From Citrifermentans bemidjiense Bem (GTDB lineage Bacteria; Desulfobacterota; Desulfuromonadia; Geobacterales; Geobacteraceae): a DNA stretch of 64,000 nt. Every line of letters starts with the position of its first letter. Position 1 is the first letter of the stretch. The DNA lies in assembly GCF_000020725.1 (NCBI RefSeq), contig NC_011146.1, positions 2,975,501 through 3,039,500 of the forward strand, given 5' to 3'. The notes under the pieces are model-generated. The model worked only from the letters and a program-made list of their open reading frames with translations, was not told where the DNA came from and did no database searches. A program made the position numbers and the translations under genes. This document shows positions 25,914-36,445 of the stretch, piece by piece.

Positions 25914-27533
25914 TCACGTCGGAAGGTAGAGGGTCACCGTGGTCCCGGCCCCTTCCGCGCTGTCAACCACCATCCGCCCTCCGTGGGTCTCCACGATGCG
26001 GTAGACGGTGGCTAGCCCGAGGCCGGTCCCTCCCTTTTTTGTGGTGAAGAAGGGCTCGAAGACCCGCTTCACATCCGCCTGTTTCATACCGGAGCCGCTG
26101 TCTCTGACGCTGATCCGGGCCTCTTCCTTCTCGCCGTTGCTGGCGGCGCAGGCGTCAATGACGATGGTCCCCTCCCCGGCGATCGCCTCGGCGCTGTTCA
26201 CCACAAGGTTCCAGAAGACCTGCGAGCACTGGTCCTTGTCAAAGACCACCACCAGCTCTTCCGGCACCCGGTTCTCTATGGTTACGCCCCTAAGGCGCGG
26301 GTCGGTGGATAGAAGGGAGCAGAGATCGGCGATGACCCGGCGCAGCTTGAGGGGGATCTTGGTGGGCTGGGTTGGCTTGGCGTAGAAAAGGAAGTCGCGC
26401 AAGAGTCCGTCCAGCCGGTCGGTCTCCCTCAAGATGATGGAAAACAGGCGCTTGTCCTTCTCGTCGGCCCAGGGCCTGAGCGCGACCAACTGCACCGAGC
26501 CGCTGATGGCGGCAAGGGGATTTCTGATCTCGTGCGCCATGCGGGCGGAAAGCTCCCCGACGGCGGCGAGCCGGTCGGCTCGTTTCAGACCAGCGGCTAG
26601 GCGCTTCATCTCGGTCAGGTCGTGGAGATCGAAGATTGCCCCCACCGTAGCTCCGTCCTTGCCCGTGAGCGGAACCGACTTGAAGGAGAAGAGCAGTTCC
26701 CGTCCGTCGACCCCCTTGTGCGTGAACTCTCCCTCCCCCCCCTGAAAGAAAAGCCCGGCGAAGGGCGCTACCCCTGGCAGCACCTCGGCAAGCGGGTGGT
26801 CGTAGGCATCCTGCTGCGAGACCCCGGTCAGATGCTCGGCATATCGGTTGAAGACGCGGATCCTCCCGTCGGAGTTTATGGTGAGCAGGCCCGAATCTAT
26901 GGTCGAGACGATCAAGGAGTTGAGCCGTTCCAACTCCTCGTAATCGATGGCCTTTTCTTGGAGTGCGCTCTCCGAGAGCCGGGCGCGCTCCGATAGGTGG
27001 CCGGCCAGCAAGGCGGTGAGAAAGAACGCAGCGCAGTACATGAAGATGAGGAAGAACAGGTACTGCGCGCCATACTGCTGCGCCGGGAAAGGGCTCAAGC
27101 CTAGCGGCGCCAGCTTGCCGTAGTACTGCAGGTCGAGGATGGCACCGTAAAGGATGACGCAGAGCGAGGCGGTGTAGTACGCCTGCGAGCGTGCCAGAAG
27201 CGTGCTGGCGCTGATGATCGATAAAAAATAGAGAAAGGCGTAAGGCGATGTGACCCCGCCCGAGATCAGGATCATCACCGTAACCAGGATCAGGTCCCAG
27301 ACGATTTGAGCGTAAGTGAGGGTGCGGATCTGCCGGCGCGAGTAATAGAGGACCACCAACGAGCCGAGCGAGAAAAGATAGGTGGCGCCCATTAACCGGA
27401 TCAGCACCTTGTGGGCGATGTTGGTACCAACGTCATAGGTACGTACGTCGAGGAAAGTGGTGGTGGCCAGGAAAATGGACACCACCAACAACCTAAGCAG
27501 TATGAACCAAAAAACCCTTTTCCTGTCGATCAT
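25914..27533 (-). CDS. pilS: Sensor histidine kinase PilS
   Basis: A 539-residue inner-membrane kinase. Six N-terminal spans (FWFILLRLLVVSIFLATTTF first), a PAS-like region (VSTIDSGLLTINSDGRIRVF), HisKA with the phospho-acceptor in SARMAHEIRNPLAAISG, and a HATPase domain (FWNLVVNSAEAI; GSGMK; GGTGLGLA). Start chosen at 27533, just after the pilC stop; the longer frame reads into pilC. Cognate of PilR; in pili systems PilS senses pilin in the membrane. Confidence 0.95.
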   Translation of the reverse strand: MIDRKRVFWFILLRLLVVSIFLATTTFLDVRTYDVGTNIAHKVLIRLMGATYLFSLGSLVVLYYSRRQIRTLTYAQIVWDLILVTVMILISGGVTSPYAFLYFLSIISASTLLARSQAYYTASLCVILYGAILDLQYYGKLAPLGLSPFPAQQYGAQYLFFLIFMYCAAFFLTALLAGHLSERARLSESALQEKAIDYEELERLNSLIVSTIDSGLLTINSDGRIRVFNRYAEHLTGVSQQDAYDHPLAEVLPGVAPFAGLFFQGGEGEFTHKGVDGRELLFSFKSVPLTGKDGATVGAIFDLHDLTEMKRLAAGLKRADRLAAVGELSARMAHEIRNPLAAISGSVQLVALRPWADEKDKRLFSIILRETDRLDGLLRDFLFYAKPTQPTKIPLKLRRVIADLCSLLSTDPRLRGVTIENRVPEELVVVFDKDQCSQVFWNLVVNSAEAIAGEGTIVIDACAASNGEKEEARISVRDSGSGMKQADVKRVFEPFFTTKKGGTGLGLATVYRIVETHGGRMVVDSAEGAGTTVTLYLPT

Positions 27534-27537
27534 CCAA

Positions 27538-28761
<1,224 letters not shown>

Positions 28762-28801
28762 TACTTACTCCTTTGCAGCCCCGCCAAGGGACCGGCTAAC
28801 C

Positions 28802-29902
28802 TTACCTCTGGGGGGGGCGCCTCATCTGTCCGGCACCCGCACCCGGTGCGAGCATCTGCTTCAGTTCGTCCGGCTCGGAGGAGCGCCCGAGGGCGTCTTC
28901 AACGGTTATGATGCGCTTGGCCAAAAGGTTCATCAGGCATTGATTCATGGTCTGCATACCGAACTTCTCCTGGCCGACCTGCATCTGGGAATAGATCTGG
29001 TGCACCTTGTCCTCGCGGATCAGGTTCCTGATGGCGGGATTGGGAACCATGACCTCGAGGGCGAGCGCCCTCCCCCCGCCGTTTGCTTTCGGTATCAGGG
29101 TCTGCGACATGACCCCTTCGAGCACAAAGGAGAGCTGCGTGCGCACCTGGGTCTGCTGGTAGGGAGGGAAGACGTCGATGATCCTGTTCATGGTCTGGGC
29201 GCAGGAGTTGGTGTGCAGGGTCGCGAAGCAGAGGTGGCCGGTTTCGGCGAGGGTAAGCGCTGCCTCGATGGTCTCCAGGTCGCGCAACTCCCCGATCAGC
29301 ACCACGTCCGGGTCCTGGCGCAGCACGTACTTGAGCGCGTGCTTGAAACTCTTGGTGTCCGCCCCGACCTCGCGCTGGTTCACGATGCATCCCTTGTGCG
29401 GGTGCAGGTACTCGATCGGGTCCTCGACGGTCACGATGTGGTCGTGGCGCTCCAGGTTGATCCGGTCGATCATCGAGGCGAGTGTGGTGGACTTGCCGCT
29501 GCCGGTAGGGCCGGTAACGAGGATCAGGCCACGCGGCTTGTCGCAAAGCGTCCTCACTACCGGCGGAAGCCCCAGTTCCTCGAAGGTGAGGATCTTGTAG
29601 GGGATCACCCTGAAGACCCCGGCGACGGCGCCGCGCTGCACGAAGATGTTCCCCCTGAAGCGCGATAGCCCCTTGACGCCGAAGGAGAGGTCGAGCTCGT
29701 TCTCCTCCTCGAACTTATGCTTTTGCGAGTCGGTCAGGATGCTGTAGCAGAGCTGCTTGGTCTCGATGGGGGTCAGAGGCGGGATGTCCATCGGGGTAAG
29801 CTTGCCGTCGATGCGGATCTGCGGCGAGGTGTTGGTGGTTATGTGCAGGTCGGAACCGTTACGTTCCACCAGTTCCTTCAGCATTTGGTGAAAGTTGATC
29901 AT
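28802..29902 (-). CDS. pilT: Pilus retraction ATPase PilT
   Basis: A 366-residue hexameric ATPase. Walker A GPTGSGKST, Asp box VEDPIEYLHPHKGC, Walker B VVLIGELRDLETIEAAL, His box ETGHLCFATLHTNS, and the AIRNLIRE retraction motif, here AIRNLIREDK. Powers pilus disassembly and twitching. The tail codes QMRRPPQR through a C8 run just before the stop. Geobacter genomes often carry several pilT copies; this is the one in the pil array (pilT-4 position). Confidence 0.95.
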   Translation of the reverse strand: MINFHQMLKELVERNGSDLHITTNTSPQIRIDGKLTPMDIPPLTPIETKQLCYSILTDSQKHKFEEENELDLSFGVKGLSRFRGNIFVQRGAVAGVFRVIPYKILTFEELGLPPVVRTLCDKPRGLILVTGPTGSGKSTTLASMIDRINLERHDHIVTVEDPIEYLHPHKGCIVNQREVGADTKSFKHALKYVLRQDPDVVLIGELRDLETIEAALTLAETGHLCFATLHTNSCAQTMNRIIDVFPPYQQTQVRTQLSFVLEGVMSQTLIPKANGGGRALALEVMVPNPAIRNLIREDKVHQIYSQMQVGQEKFGMQTMNQCLMNLLAKRIITVEDALGRSSEPDELKQMLAPGAGAGQMRRPPQR

Positions 29903-29917
29903 GAGTACCTCGTCTCG

Positions 29918-31624
29918 TTAGTCGTCCGCAACCGTCACCCTCAGCACTTCCTCGAAGGAGGTGACCCCCTCCACCAGCTTGGTAAGACCGGACTGGCGCA
30001 TCGTCTTGATGCCCAGCCGCATCGATTCCCTTTTGATCTCGGCCGTGTTGGCCCCGTTCAGTATCAGCTCGCGAATCGGCTCCAGCATCGGCATGACCTG
30101 ATAGAAGCCGACCCTCCCCTTGTACCCGGTCCCGTTGCACTTGGGACAGCCGGCCCCCCTGTAGCAGACGGCGGATTCGGCCAGCTCGCGGGGAAGCCCC
30201 GCGTCGATAAGCGCCTGGGGGGGTACCTCCTCCACCTGCTTGCATTCGCTGCAGACCCGGCGCGCGAGCCTTTGCGCCGAGATGAGGTTGACGGCCGAGG
30301 CGACGAGGAACGGCTCGATCCCCATGTTGAGCAGGCGGTTGATGGTCGAGGGGGCGTCGTTCGTGTGCAGCGTGGAGAGCACCAGGTGGCCGGTGAGCGC
30401 TGCTTTCACGCCGATCTCCGCGGTCTCGAAATCGCGGATCTCGCCGATCATGATGACGTCGGGGTCCTGCCGCAGGAAGGCGCGCAGGGCTGCCGCGAAG
30501 TTGAGCCCTATGTCCTCGTGCATCTGCACCTGATTGATGCCGGCGAAGTTGAACTCGACCGGGTCCTCGGCGGTGGAGATGTTCTCGGTGACCTTGTTCA
30601 ACTCGGAGAGGGCCGAGTAGAGGGAAACCGTCTTGCCGCTGCCGGTAGGGCCTGTGACCAGCACCATGCCGAACGGCTTGTGGATCTCGCGCTGGAAGTG
30701 CGCCAGCGCTTCATGCTCGTAGCCCAGCTTCGACATGTCGAGCTGCAGGTTCGATTTGTCCAGAAGACGCAGAACGATCTTCTCGCCGAACAAGGTGGGG
30801 AGCACCGAGACGCGGAAGTCCATGTCCTTGCCGCCCCCCAGCTTGATCTTGATGCGGCCGTCCTGCGGGAGTCGCCTTTCGGCGATGTCCAGCTCGCTCA
30901 TGATCTTGATGCGGGAGGTGATGGCGTTTTTCAGCTTCAAGGGGGGCTTCATCACCTCGTAGAGCACGCCGTCGATGCGGTAACGGACCCGGAAGTACTT
31001 CTCGTAGGGCTCGATATGGATATCGGAAGCTTTCTTCTTGATGGCGTCGGTGAGGATCAGGTTCACCAGCTTGACGACCGGGGCGTCCTCGGTGGCGCGC
31101 TCCAGGGAGCCTACGTCCACCTCCTCGTCGTCCCCCACCACCTCGAGGTCGTCGATCTCCAGGTCGTTCATCACATCGGCTAAGGACGCGGACTGGTCGT
31201 AGAGCTTGTCGATGGCGGCCTTGATGGAGCTCTCGGCCACCACCACCACCTCGACGTTGTATCCGGTCATGAACTTGATGTCGTCGATGGCGAAGATGTT
31301 GGACGGGTCGCTCATCGCTATGATCAGCGTGGAGCCGGCCCGGTTGACAGGTACGATCTGGTATTTGTGAGCGATCTCGGCGGGAATGATCTTAACCACC
31401 GAGGGCTCAACCTCGTAGTCCGCGAGGTTTATGGTGGGCACGCCATATTGCTTGGATAGGAAGGAGGTGAGGTCGGCCTCGCTGATCAGGTTCTCCCTGA
31501 CCAGTATCGAGCCCAGACGCAGTTGGCCTCCGGCCGCTTTCTGTTCGGCCAGAGCTTGCTTCAACTGCTCCTTGGTTATGAGGCTGTTGCTGACCAGCAG
31601 CTCACCCAGTCTGCTTACGTGCAT
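29918..31624 (-). CDS. pilB: Pilus assembly ATPase PilB
   Basis: A 568-residue GspE-family ATPase. The N-terminal MshEN/T2SSE_N region starts RLGELLVSNSLITKEQLKQA; Walker A GPTGSGKTV, Asp box STAEDPVEFNFAGINQ, Walker B VIMIGEIRDFETAEI, His box LTGHLVLSTLHTND, and the tetracysteine zinc site CSECKQ...CPKC. MshEN domains can bind c-di-GMP; whether this one does is not visible. First gene of the pil array. Confidence 0.95.
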   Translation of the reverse strand: MHVSRLGELLVSNSLITKEQLKQALAEQKAAGGQLRLGSILVRENLISEADLTSFLSKQYGVPTINLADYEVEPSVVKIIPAEIAHKYQIVPVNRAGSTLIIAMSDPSNIFAIDDIKFMTGYNVEVVVVAESSIKAAIDKLYDQSASLADVMNDLEIDDLEVVGDDEEVDVGSLERATEDAPVVKLVNLILTDAIKKKASDIHIEPYEKYFRVRYRIDGVLYEVMKPPLKLKNAITSRIKIMSELDIAERRLPQDGRIKIKLGGGKDMDFRVSVLPTLFGEKIVLRLLDKSNLQLDMSKLGYEHEALAHFQREIHKPFGMVLVTGPTGSGKTVSLYSALSELNKVTENISTAEDPVEFNFAGINQVQMHEDIGLNFAAALRAFLRQDPDVIMIGEIRDFETAEIGVKAALTGHLVLSTLHTNDAPSTINRLLNMGIEPFLVASAVNLISAQRLARRVCSECKQVEEVPPQALIDAGLPRELAESAVCYRGAGCPKCNGTGYKGRVGFYQVMPMLEPIRELILNGANTAEIKRESMRLGIKTMRQSGLTKLVEGVTSFEEVLRVTVADD

Positions 31625-31679
31625 AGGTACCTCAGGGGGTTAAAGAACCTGTGAATGGTATTTTGTAATGACAGTAATG

Positions 31680-32552
31680 TCAAGGGTTACCTGGGGTTGT
31701 GAGCCGGGCGGCTAGCGCCTTTTCCATGCACCCCTCCGGAGGGATGGCCCCGGTCCAGATCCGGAATGCCGCCTCCCCCTGCGCGGCCAGCATCCCCAGC
31801 CCGTTCGCCCACGGCACACCGGCAGCCTCCGCCTGAGCCAGCAACGGGGTTACCGGAGGCGCATACACCATGTCGTAGACGCAGGCGCCGGGCTTCAGCG
31901 CGGCCAGATCGAGCCCGGCGAAGGCATCCCCCGCCATCCCCACCGAGGTGGTGTTGACCACGAGGTCGAAGCTGGACATGTATCCCTTATCGGATATTTG
32001 GCCCAGCGGCTGAAACCCGAAATCGGTCCCGGCGAGGCGCTCCCGCATCGCCTCTGCCAGGCAGCGCCCTGCGTCCGGGGAGCGGTTCGCCACCTCGACC
32101 CTGCCGGCGCCGGCAAGTCCCAGCGAGGCAACGGCGCTTCTGGCAGCACCGCCGGCTCCTAGCACCAGCACCGAGCGCCCCTCGGGGTGGAAGCCTAGCT
32201 TCGAGCGGAGCGCGGACAAAAGCCCGATCCCGTCCGTGTTGTAGCCGGTGAGGGCTCCTTCCTCTACTGCGACCGTGTTCACCGCGCCGATCAATTCGGC
32301 CTCCGGCGTGACCCGGTCCAAAAGGGGCAAGATCGCCACCTTGTGCGGGATGGTGACGCTGAAGCCGACCACACCCAGGGCGGCGAGGCCGGCTATCCCT
32401 GCGGCAAGGCGCTCCGGCGCAACGGGGAACGGGACGTAAGTAAAGTCGAGCCCGAGAGCCTCGAAGGCGGCATTATGCATCGGCGGCGAAAGGGAATGGG
32501 AGACCGGCCAGCCGATGATCCCGGCGACCTTGGTCTTTCCTGTAATAGTCAT
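31680..32552 (-). CDS. aroE: Shikimate 5-dehydrogenase
   Basis: A 290-residue enzyme that reduces 3-dehydroshikimate with NADPH. Substrate motif GWPVSHSLSPPMHNAAFEAL, catalytic Lys in TIPHKVAILPLLD, and NADP fold VLVLGAGGAARSAVASLGLA. Length is normal for AroE. Its ATG overlaps the stop of the upstream DUF2723 gene (TGATG). No other aro genes are nearby. Confidence 0.95.
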   Translation of the reverse strand: MTITGKTKVAGIIGWPVSHSLSPPMHNAAFEALGLDFTYVPFPVAPERLAAGIAGLAALGVVGFSVTIPHKVAILPLLDRVTPEAELIGAVNTVAVEEGALTGYNTDGIGLLSALRSKLGFHPEGRSVLVLGAGGAARSAVASLGLAGAGRVEVANRSPDAGRCLAEAMRERLAGTDFGFQPLGQISDKGYMSSFDLVVNTTSVGMAGDAFAGLDLAALKPGACVYDMVYAPPVTPLLAQAEAAGVPWANGLGMLAAQGEAAFRIWTGAIPPEGCMEKALAARLTTPGNP

Positions 32553-34411
32553 CAGCGCACCCCGTAGGTTCTGAGAATCTGCAGCGCCTGCTGCCCCGCC
32601 TGGGGCGTGATCCGCCCAGCCAGATCCAGCGCCCGCACCCCCTCGTCTTTGCGCCCCAGCTTCAGCAGGTTCTCACCCGACTCCAAAAGCGCCGCGCCGT
32701 AGATGAGGATCGCCTTGCCGGTGTCCAGGTCGCGGAAGAACATGTCGCTTTCCCCCAGGAGCCCCCGGGTGGAGTAGACCCCCCAGACATCGGAATCCGA
32801 GGGGGCCGGAGGAAGGTTCGCGGAATCCAGCCGGTAGATGATGCCGCGCTGGTGCAGCTGGAGGGTCTGGAACTCGACCGAGTACCTGGTGGAGAAGTCG
32901 ATGTAGACCGGGCGCTTCGCGTACTGTTCCATCACGGACATGAGCAGGGTGTTCTCCGGGGAACGCTGGTACAGCGGCAGGGCGTACAGGCGCGAGTGCT
33001 GGAAAAGCACCGGCACGCTGTCCAGGTACCAGTCGAAGACCAGGTGCGGGGTATGCGGCAGGGCGGTATCCTCGCGCATCCGCTCCACCCCCTGCAGGTA
33101 CCAAAGCGGGAAGGCCCCCGAATCCCCCCAGGTGTACATGACGGCGTTCTGCGGCAGGGACCTGAGCGTATTGGAGGCGTAGTCGAAGGCGATGTAGTTC
33201 TGGTGCTGGTCGTTCTCGCGGTAGTTCATCGCGCAGACGGCGACCGGAAGCGCGAAGAGAAACAGGAACATCCCGACCCGCAGCGCCGCGCGATCGGGAA
33301 GGTGATTCCCGATCTCCCTGATCATGACGAAGAGCCCGACCCCGATGAAGACCGCGCTCAAAAGGTAGAGCGGGGTGAAGAACTCCTCGGTGAGGAAGAT
33401 CATCTCGCCGGGTGTGTTGAAGTAGCCGACGATGACCAGAAGGAAGGAGGCGAGCGCGATCAGGTATCCCAGAACCAGATACCTCTTCCTGGTGAGGGCG
33501 AAACCGGCCAGACCCACCACCAGCAGCAACATGCCGAACATGGTGAACTCGTAGGGGATATTGAAGGCGTTCACCTGTGCCCACAACAGCTCCGGGCCGC
33601 GGGACGGCTTGTCCACCGGGTACCCCTTCCTGAGCAGGTTCCAGAGGAACTGGGTGAGGTTCTTCGAGTCCCCCCAGTTGAGTAACGGCTTTTGCAGCGC
33701 CCGTACTACCAGGTGCAGGTGGATGGCGAACCCTAAGAGGCCGAAGGCAAAGGCGATGAGGAACTCCTTCACCCGCAAGACCACGCGCCGGTCCGCCGAG
33801 ATGAGGAGCCAGGCGTAGGTCGGTATCATCAGCACGATGATCTGGTGCGCCCCGGTGGCAAGCCCGACCAGGAAAGCCCCCAGGTAGACGTAGGAAGGGC
33901 GTTCGCGCCCCTCCAGGTAGCTGTCGCGCCAAAGGAGCATGAGCCAGAAAACGATGGCGCAGATGAAGGCTAAGAGCGGATATGGCTTGTCGTGGTTCGA
34001 CTGCAGCCAAAGCCTCGCGGTGCAGGCGAAGGTGAGCGCGGCGCTCAGGGCGCTGAGCCTCGCGGGGAGGGTACCGAGCCGCTCTGGCCTAGGCCCTTGC
34101 TCGTCCCTGAGGAAGACCATGGTCAGGAAATAGACGCCGTAGCAGGCAGCGGCCGCCGAGATGGCGGTGGCCACGTTGACCCTGAAGGCGATGCTGCCGA
34201 AGGGGAGAAAGGTAAAGGGCTTGCCGTAGTTGATGAACAGGGGGTATCCGGGGGAGTGCGCGGTCCCAAGCGAAGCGATGGCGGTGATGAACTCGCCGCT
34301 GTCGAAAAAGGTGACCGTCGGCGCCAGGGTCAAAAGGTAGATGAACAAAGGGATGATGAAGGCCGCGATGGAAAAGGGGTCGAGCCTTCTGAGGGTTCCG
34401 TTCATGTTCAC
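32552..34411 (-). CDS. DUF2723 polytopic membrane protein (possible GT-C glycosyltransferase)
   Basis: A protein of about 619 residues with around 12 spans. The N-terminus has LAPTVTFFDSGEFITAIASL, the DSGE loop conserved in DUF2723, and GTAHSPGYPLFINYGKPF after it, as in protein O-mannosyltransferase-like families. The soluble C-terminal end has a short helical repeat. GTG at 34411 (GTGA with the upstream stop, AGGAG 7 nt before) is preferred; ATG at 34405 is equally close. Substrate unknown. Confidence 0.78.
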   Translation of the reverse strand: MNMNGTLRRLDPFSIAAFIIPLFIYLLTLAPTVTFFDSGEFITAIASLGTAHSPGYPLFINYGKPFTFLPFGSIAFRVNVATAISAAAACYGVYFLTMVFLRDEQGPRPERLGTLPARLSALSAALTFACTARLWLQSNHDKPYPLLAFICAIVFWLMLLWRDSYLEGRERPSYVYLGAFLVGLATGAHQIIVLMIPTYAWLLISADRRVVLRVKEFLIAFAFGLLGFAIHLHLVVRALQKPLLNWGDSKNLTQFLWNLLRKGYPVDKPSRGPELLWAQVNAFNIPYEFTMFGMLLLVVGLAGFALTRKRYLVLGYLIALASFLLVIVGYFNTPGEMIFLTEEFFTPLYLLSAVFIGVGLFVMIREIGNHLPDRAALRVGMFLFLFALPVAVCAMNYRENDQHQNYIAFDYASNTLRSLPQNAVMYTWGDSGAFPLWYLQGVERMREDTALPHTPHLVFDWYLDSVPVLFQHSRLYALPLYQRSPENTLLMSVMEQYAKRPVYIDFSTRYSVEFQTLQLHQRGIIYRLDSANLPPAPSDSDVWGVYSTRGLLGESDMFFRDLDTGKAILIYGAALLESGENLLKLGRKDEGVRALDLAGRITPQAGQQALQILRTYGVR

Positions 34412-35430
34412 GTACGCGCTCCTGATTCGTTGTTTTCGCCGATTTGCTTCAGGGACAGCTTGTCCCGCCAAAGGCAGAAGAGTCCGGCCGGGATCACCGG
34501 CAAAAAGCCCAGGGCGTGAATGACTATGGCGATGCTCAGCGCGCGCTCGCCGACGATGTCAAAGGCTGAGAGCGCCGTGACGCAGGCAAGATGATAAGTC
34601 CCGACGAACCCGGGCGAGGCCGGCACCATTACGGCAAAGACCAGGAACACCATGATGAACATGGAAGCCGTCAGCGGAAGCTCAACGCCGAAGGCACGCA
34701 GCAGCAGATCTATCGGCCAAATCGCAGCGCCCCAGATCAAGAACGAAGTGGCGGCCGTCGCCGCCATGCCGGCCGTCCCGGCCGGCATCCGGACGCCTGA
34801 GATGAAGGAGCCCAGAAGCGACGCGGCCTTTTCGGAGGCTTTTGCGGAAAAAGGCGCCAGAAGCCGGGTGACGAGCGCCAAGGTCCAGTCGGTCCGCTTC
34901 CTTAAAAGCGCCAGGAACAGCAAAACCCCGAGGTAGAGGATGAAGGTGACATAACCGCCGGTGACAAGCCCCTGCTGCATCCCCTCCTTTCCGGCGGGAA
35001 GCCGGATGGTGAAGAAGGTCGCGACCAGCACCAAAAGTACGGTGAAGCCGTCGCAGAGCCGGTCCACCACCAGCGAGGCGAAGACGGCGGAGGTGTCGAT
35101 CCCCTCCTTGCGCCCGAGGACGTAGGCGCGCACCAGCTCGCCCAGTCTGGCCGGGAGCAGGTTGTTCGCCATGTATCCGATCAGGGTGGAAGGGAAAAGG
35201 TTGGAGAGCCGGGTCTTCTTGATGGGCTCCAGGAGGAACTTCCAGCGCAGCGCTCGGAAGTAGTAGCTGACAAAGGTGAGGATGATTGCGGGGGCCAGGT
35301 AGCGGTAGTCCATTCCGGCGAAGGCCGCCGCCATCTTGCCGAAATCGATCTTCCTGAAGAGCAACAACAGGCAAAGCGCGCTGATCGCGAGGCCGACCAA
35401 GAGTTTCTTATCTAGTTTTTCCTTGAACAA
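34408..35430 (-). CDS. Flippase-like (LPG synthase TM / UPF0104) membrane protein
   Basis: A 340-residue protein with about eight spans. The family region RALRWKFLLEPIKKTRLSNL followed by NLLPARLGELVRAYVLGRKE is the lysylphosphatidylglycerol-synthase transmembrane signature, without the catalytic cytoplasmic domain. The AglD/GtrA-like role in lipid or polyprenyl sugar traffic is only suggested. TTG at 35430 has AGGAG at proper distance; the ATG at 35514 would overlap ribF by 55 bp. Confidence 0.75.
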   Translation of the reverse strand: MFKEKLDKKLLVGLAISALCLLLLFRKIDFGKMAAAFAGMDYRYLAPAIILTFVSYYFRALRWKFLLEPIKKTRLSNLFPSTLIGYMANNLLPARLGELVRAYVLGRKEGIDTSAVFASLVVDRLCDGFTVLLVLVATFFTIRLPAGKEGMQQGLVTGGYVTFILYLGVLLFLALLRKRTDWTLALVTRLLAPFSAKASEKAASLLGSFISGVRMPAGTAGMAATAATSFLIWGAAIWPIDLLLRAFGVELPLTASMFIMVFLVFAVMVPASPGFVGTYHLACVTALSAFDIVGERALSIAIVIHALGFLPVIPAGLFCLWRDKLSLKQIGENNESGART

Positions 35431-35458
35431 GCTGGCTCCTGTCTGCGACGGTGATGGG

Positions 35459-36430
35459 TTACTTGCAGCACTTAAGGGGGCCCCAGTCGCCGGCCCCGAC
35501 CGGTTCTGCATCATGCAAGATGCCCCGGCAGCGCGAAACGTCCAGCGCGATCTGTTCCTTGAGCGCCTGAAGGTCGTCGAAACGGCGCTCCTCCCTGAGC
35601 CTCTCGATGAAGAACACGGTGACCTCCAGACCGTAGAGGTCGCGGTCGAGGTCGAAGAGGAATACCTCCAGCGAAAGCGCCCCGTTGCCGAAGGTGGGGT
35701 TCGTTCCTATGTTGCAGGCGCCATCCAAAAGGTCGCTGCCGATGCAGACCTTGACCGCGTAGACTCCCGCCGCCGGAAGGAGGTCCTTCTCCATGGCGAG
35801 GTTCGCGGTGGGAAAGCCTAGCCCCCGGCCGCGCTGGTGGCCGTGCACCACGGTGCCGGTGATGGCGTAATGCCGCCCCAGGACGCCGACCACCCCTTCC
35901 ACGTCGCCCTTGCTCACCATGTCGCGGACCTTGGTTGAGCTGTAGACCGTGGCGCCGTTGGAGATGGGGTCCAGCACCTCGACGCTGTAGCCGTAACGCT
36001 CGCCCATCCCGCGCAGCAACTGCACGTTCCCTTCCCTGCCGCGGCCAAAGGCGTAATCGTAGCCGATGACGAGGCTTTCGACCCCGATGGCGTCCACCAG
36101 CACCTTTTGCACGAAATCGGCGGCGGGAACCGCGGCGAACTCCCGGTCGAAGGGGATCTCCAAGAGGTAGTCGATCCCGGCTGACTCGATGAGGAACTCC
36201 TTCTCGCGGCGTGTGGTGATGAGCCGGATCCCCTTGTGGGCGCCGAGCACCTTCAGCGGGTGCGGCACGAAGGTCACCACCACCGAGACCCCGGAAAGTT
36301 CTGCAGCCCGTTCGCGCACCCTCCGGAAGATCTCGCGGTGCCCCAGATGAACTCCGTCGAAGTTGCCGATGGTGACCGCCGGGTGGCGCAGTTTTTCCTT
36401 TATGTCGGAGATGCTTCTGAAAATAACCAT
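35459..36430 (-). CDS. ribF: Bifunctional riboflavin kinase/FAD synthetase
   Basis: A 323-residue enzyme: N-terminal FMN adenylyltransferase with VTIGNFDGVHLGHREIF and SSTKVRDMVSKGDVE, then riboflavin kinase with GRGLGFPTANLAMEKDLLPA and VFLFDLDRDLYGLEV. Converts riboflavin to FMN and FAD in the cytoplasm. Length is normal. Relation to its neighbours is loose. Confidence 0.96.
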   Translation of the reverse strand: MVIFRSISDIKEKLRHPAVTIGNFDGVHLGHREIFRRVRERAAELSGVSVVVTFVPHPLKVLGAHKGIRLITTRREKEFLIESAGIDYLLEIPFDREFAAVPAADFVQKVLVDAIGVESLVIGYDYAFGRGREGNVQLLRGMGERYGYSVEVLDPISNGATVYSSTKVRDMVSKGDVEGVVGVLGRHYAITGTVVHGHQRGRGLGFPTANLAMEKDLLPAAGVYAVKVCIGSDLLDGACNIGTNPTFGNGALSLEVFLFDLDRDLYGLEVTVFFIERLREERRFDDLQALKEQIALDVSRCRGILHDAEPVGAGDWGPLKCCK

Positions 36431-36445
36431 GTGCGGTGCGTTTCC

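Noticed and set aside
28802-28825. G8/C8 run at the end of pilT as a possible frameshift or phase-variable site
   Set aside because: It lies eight residues from the stop, after all functional motifs, and the frame is intact, so a change would have little effect.
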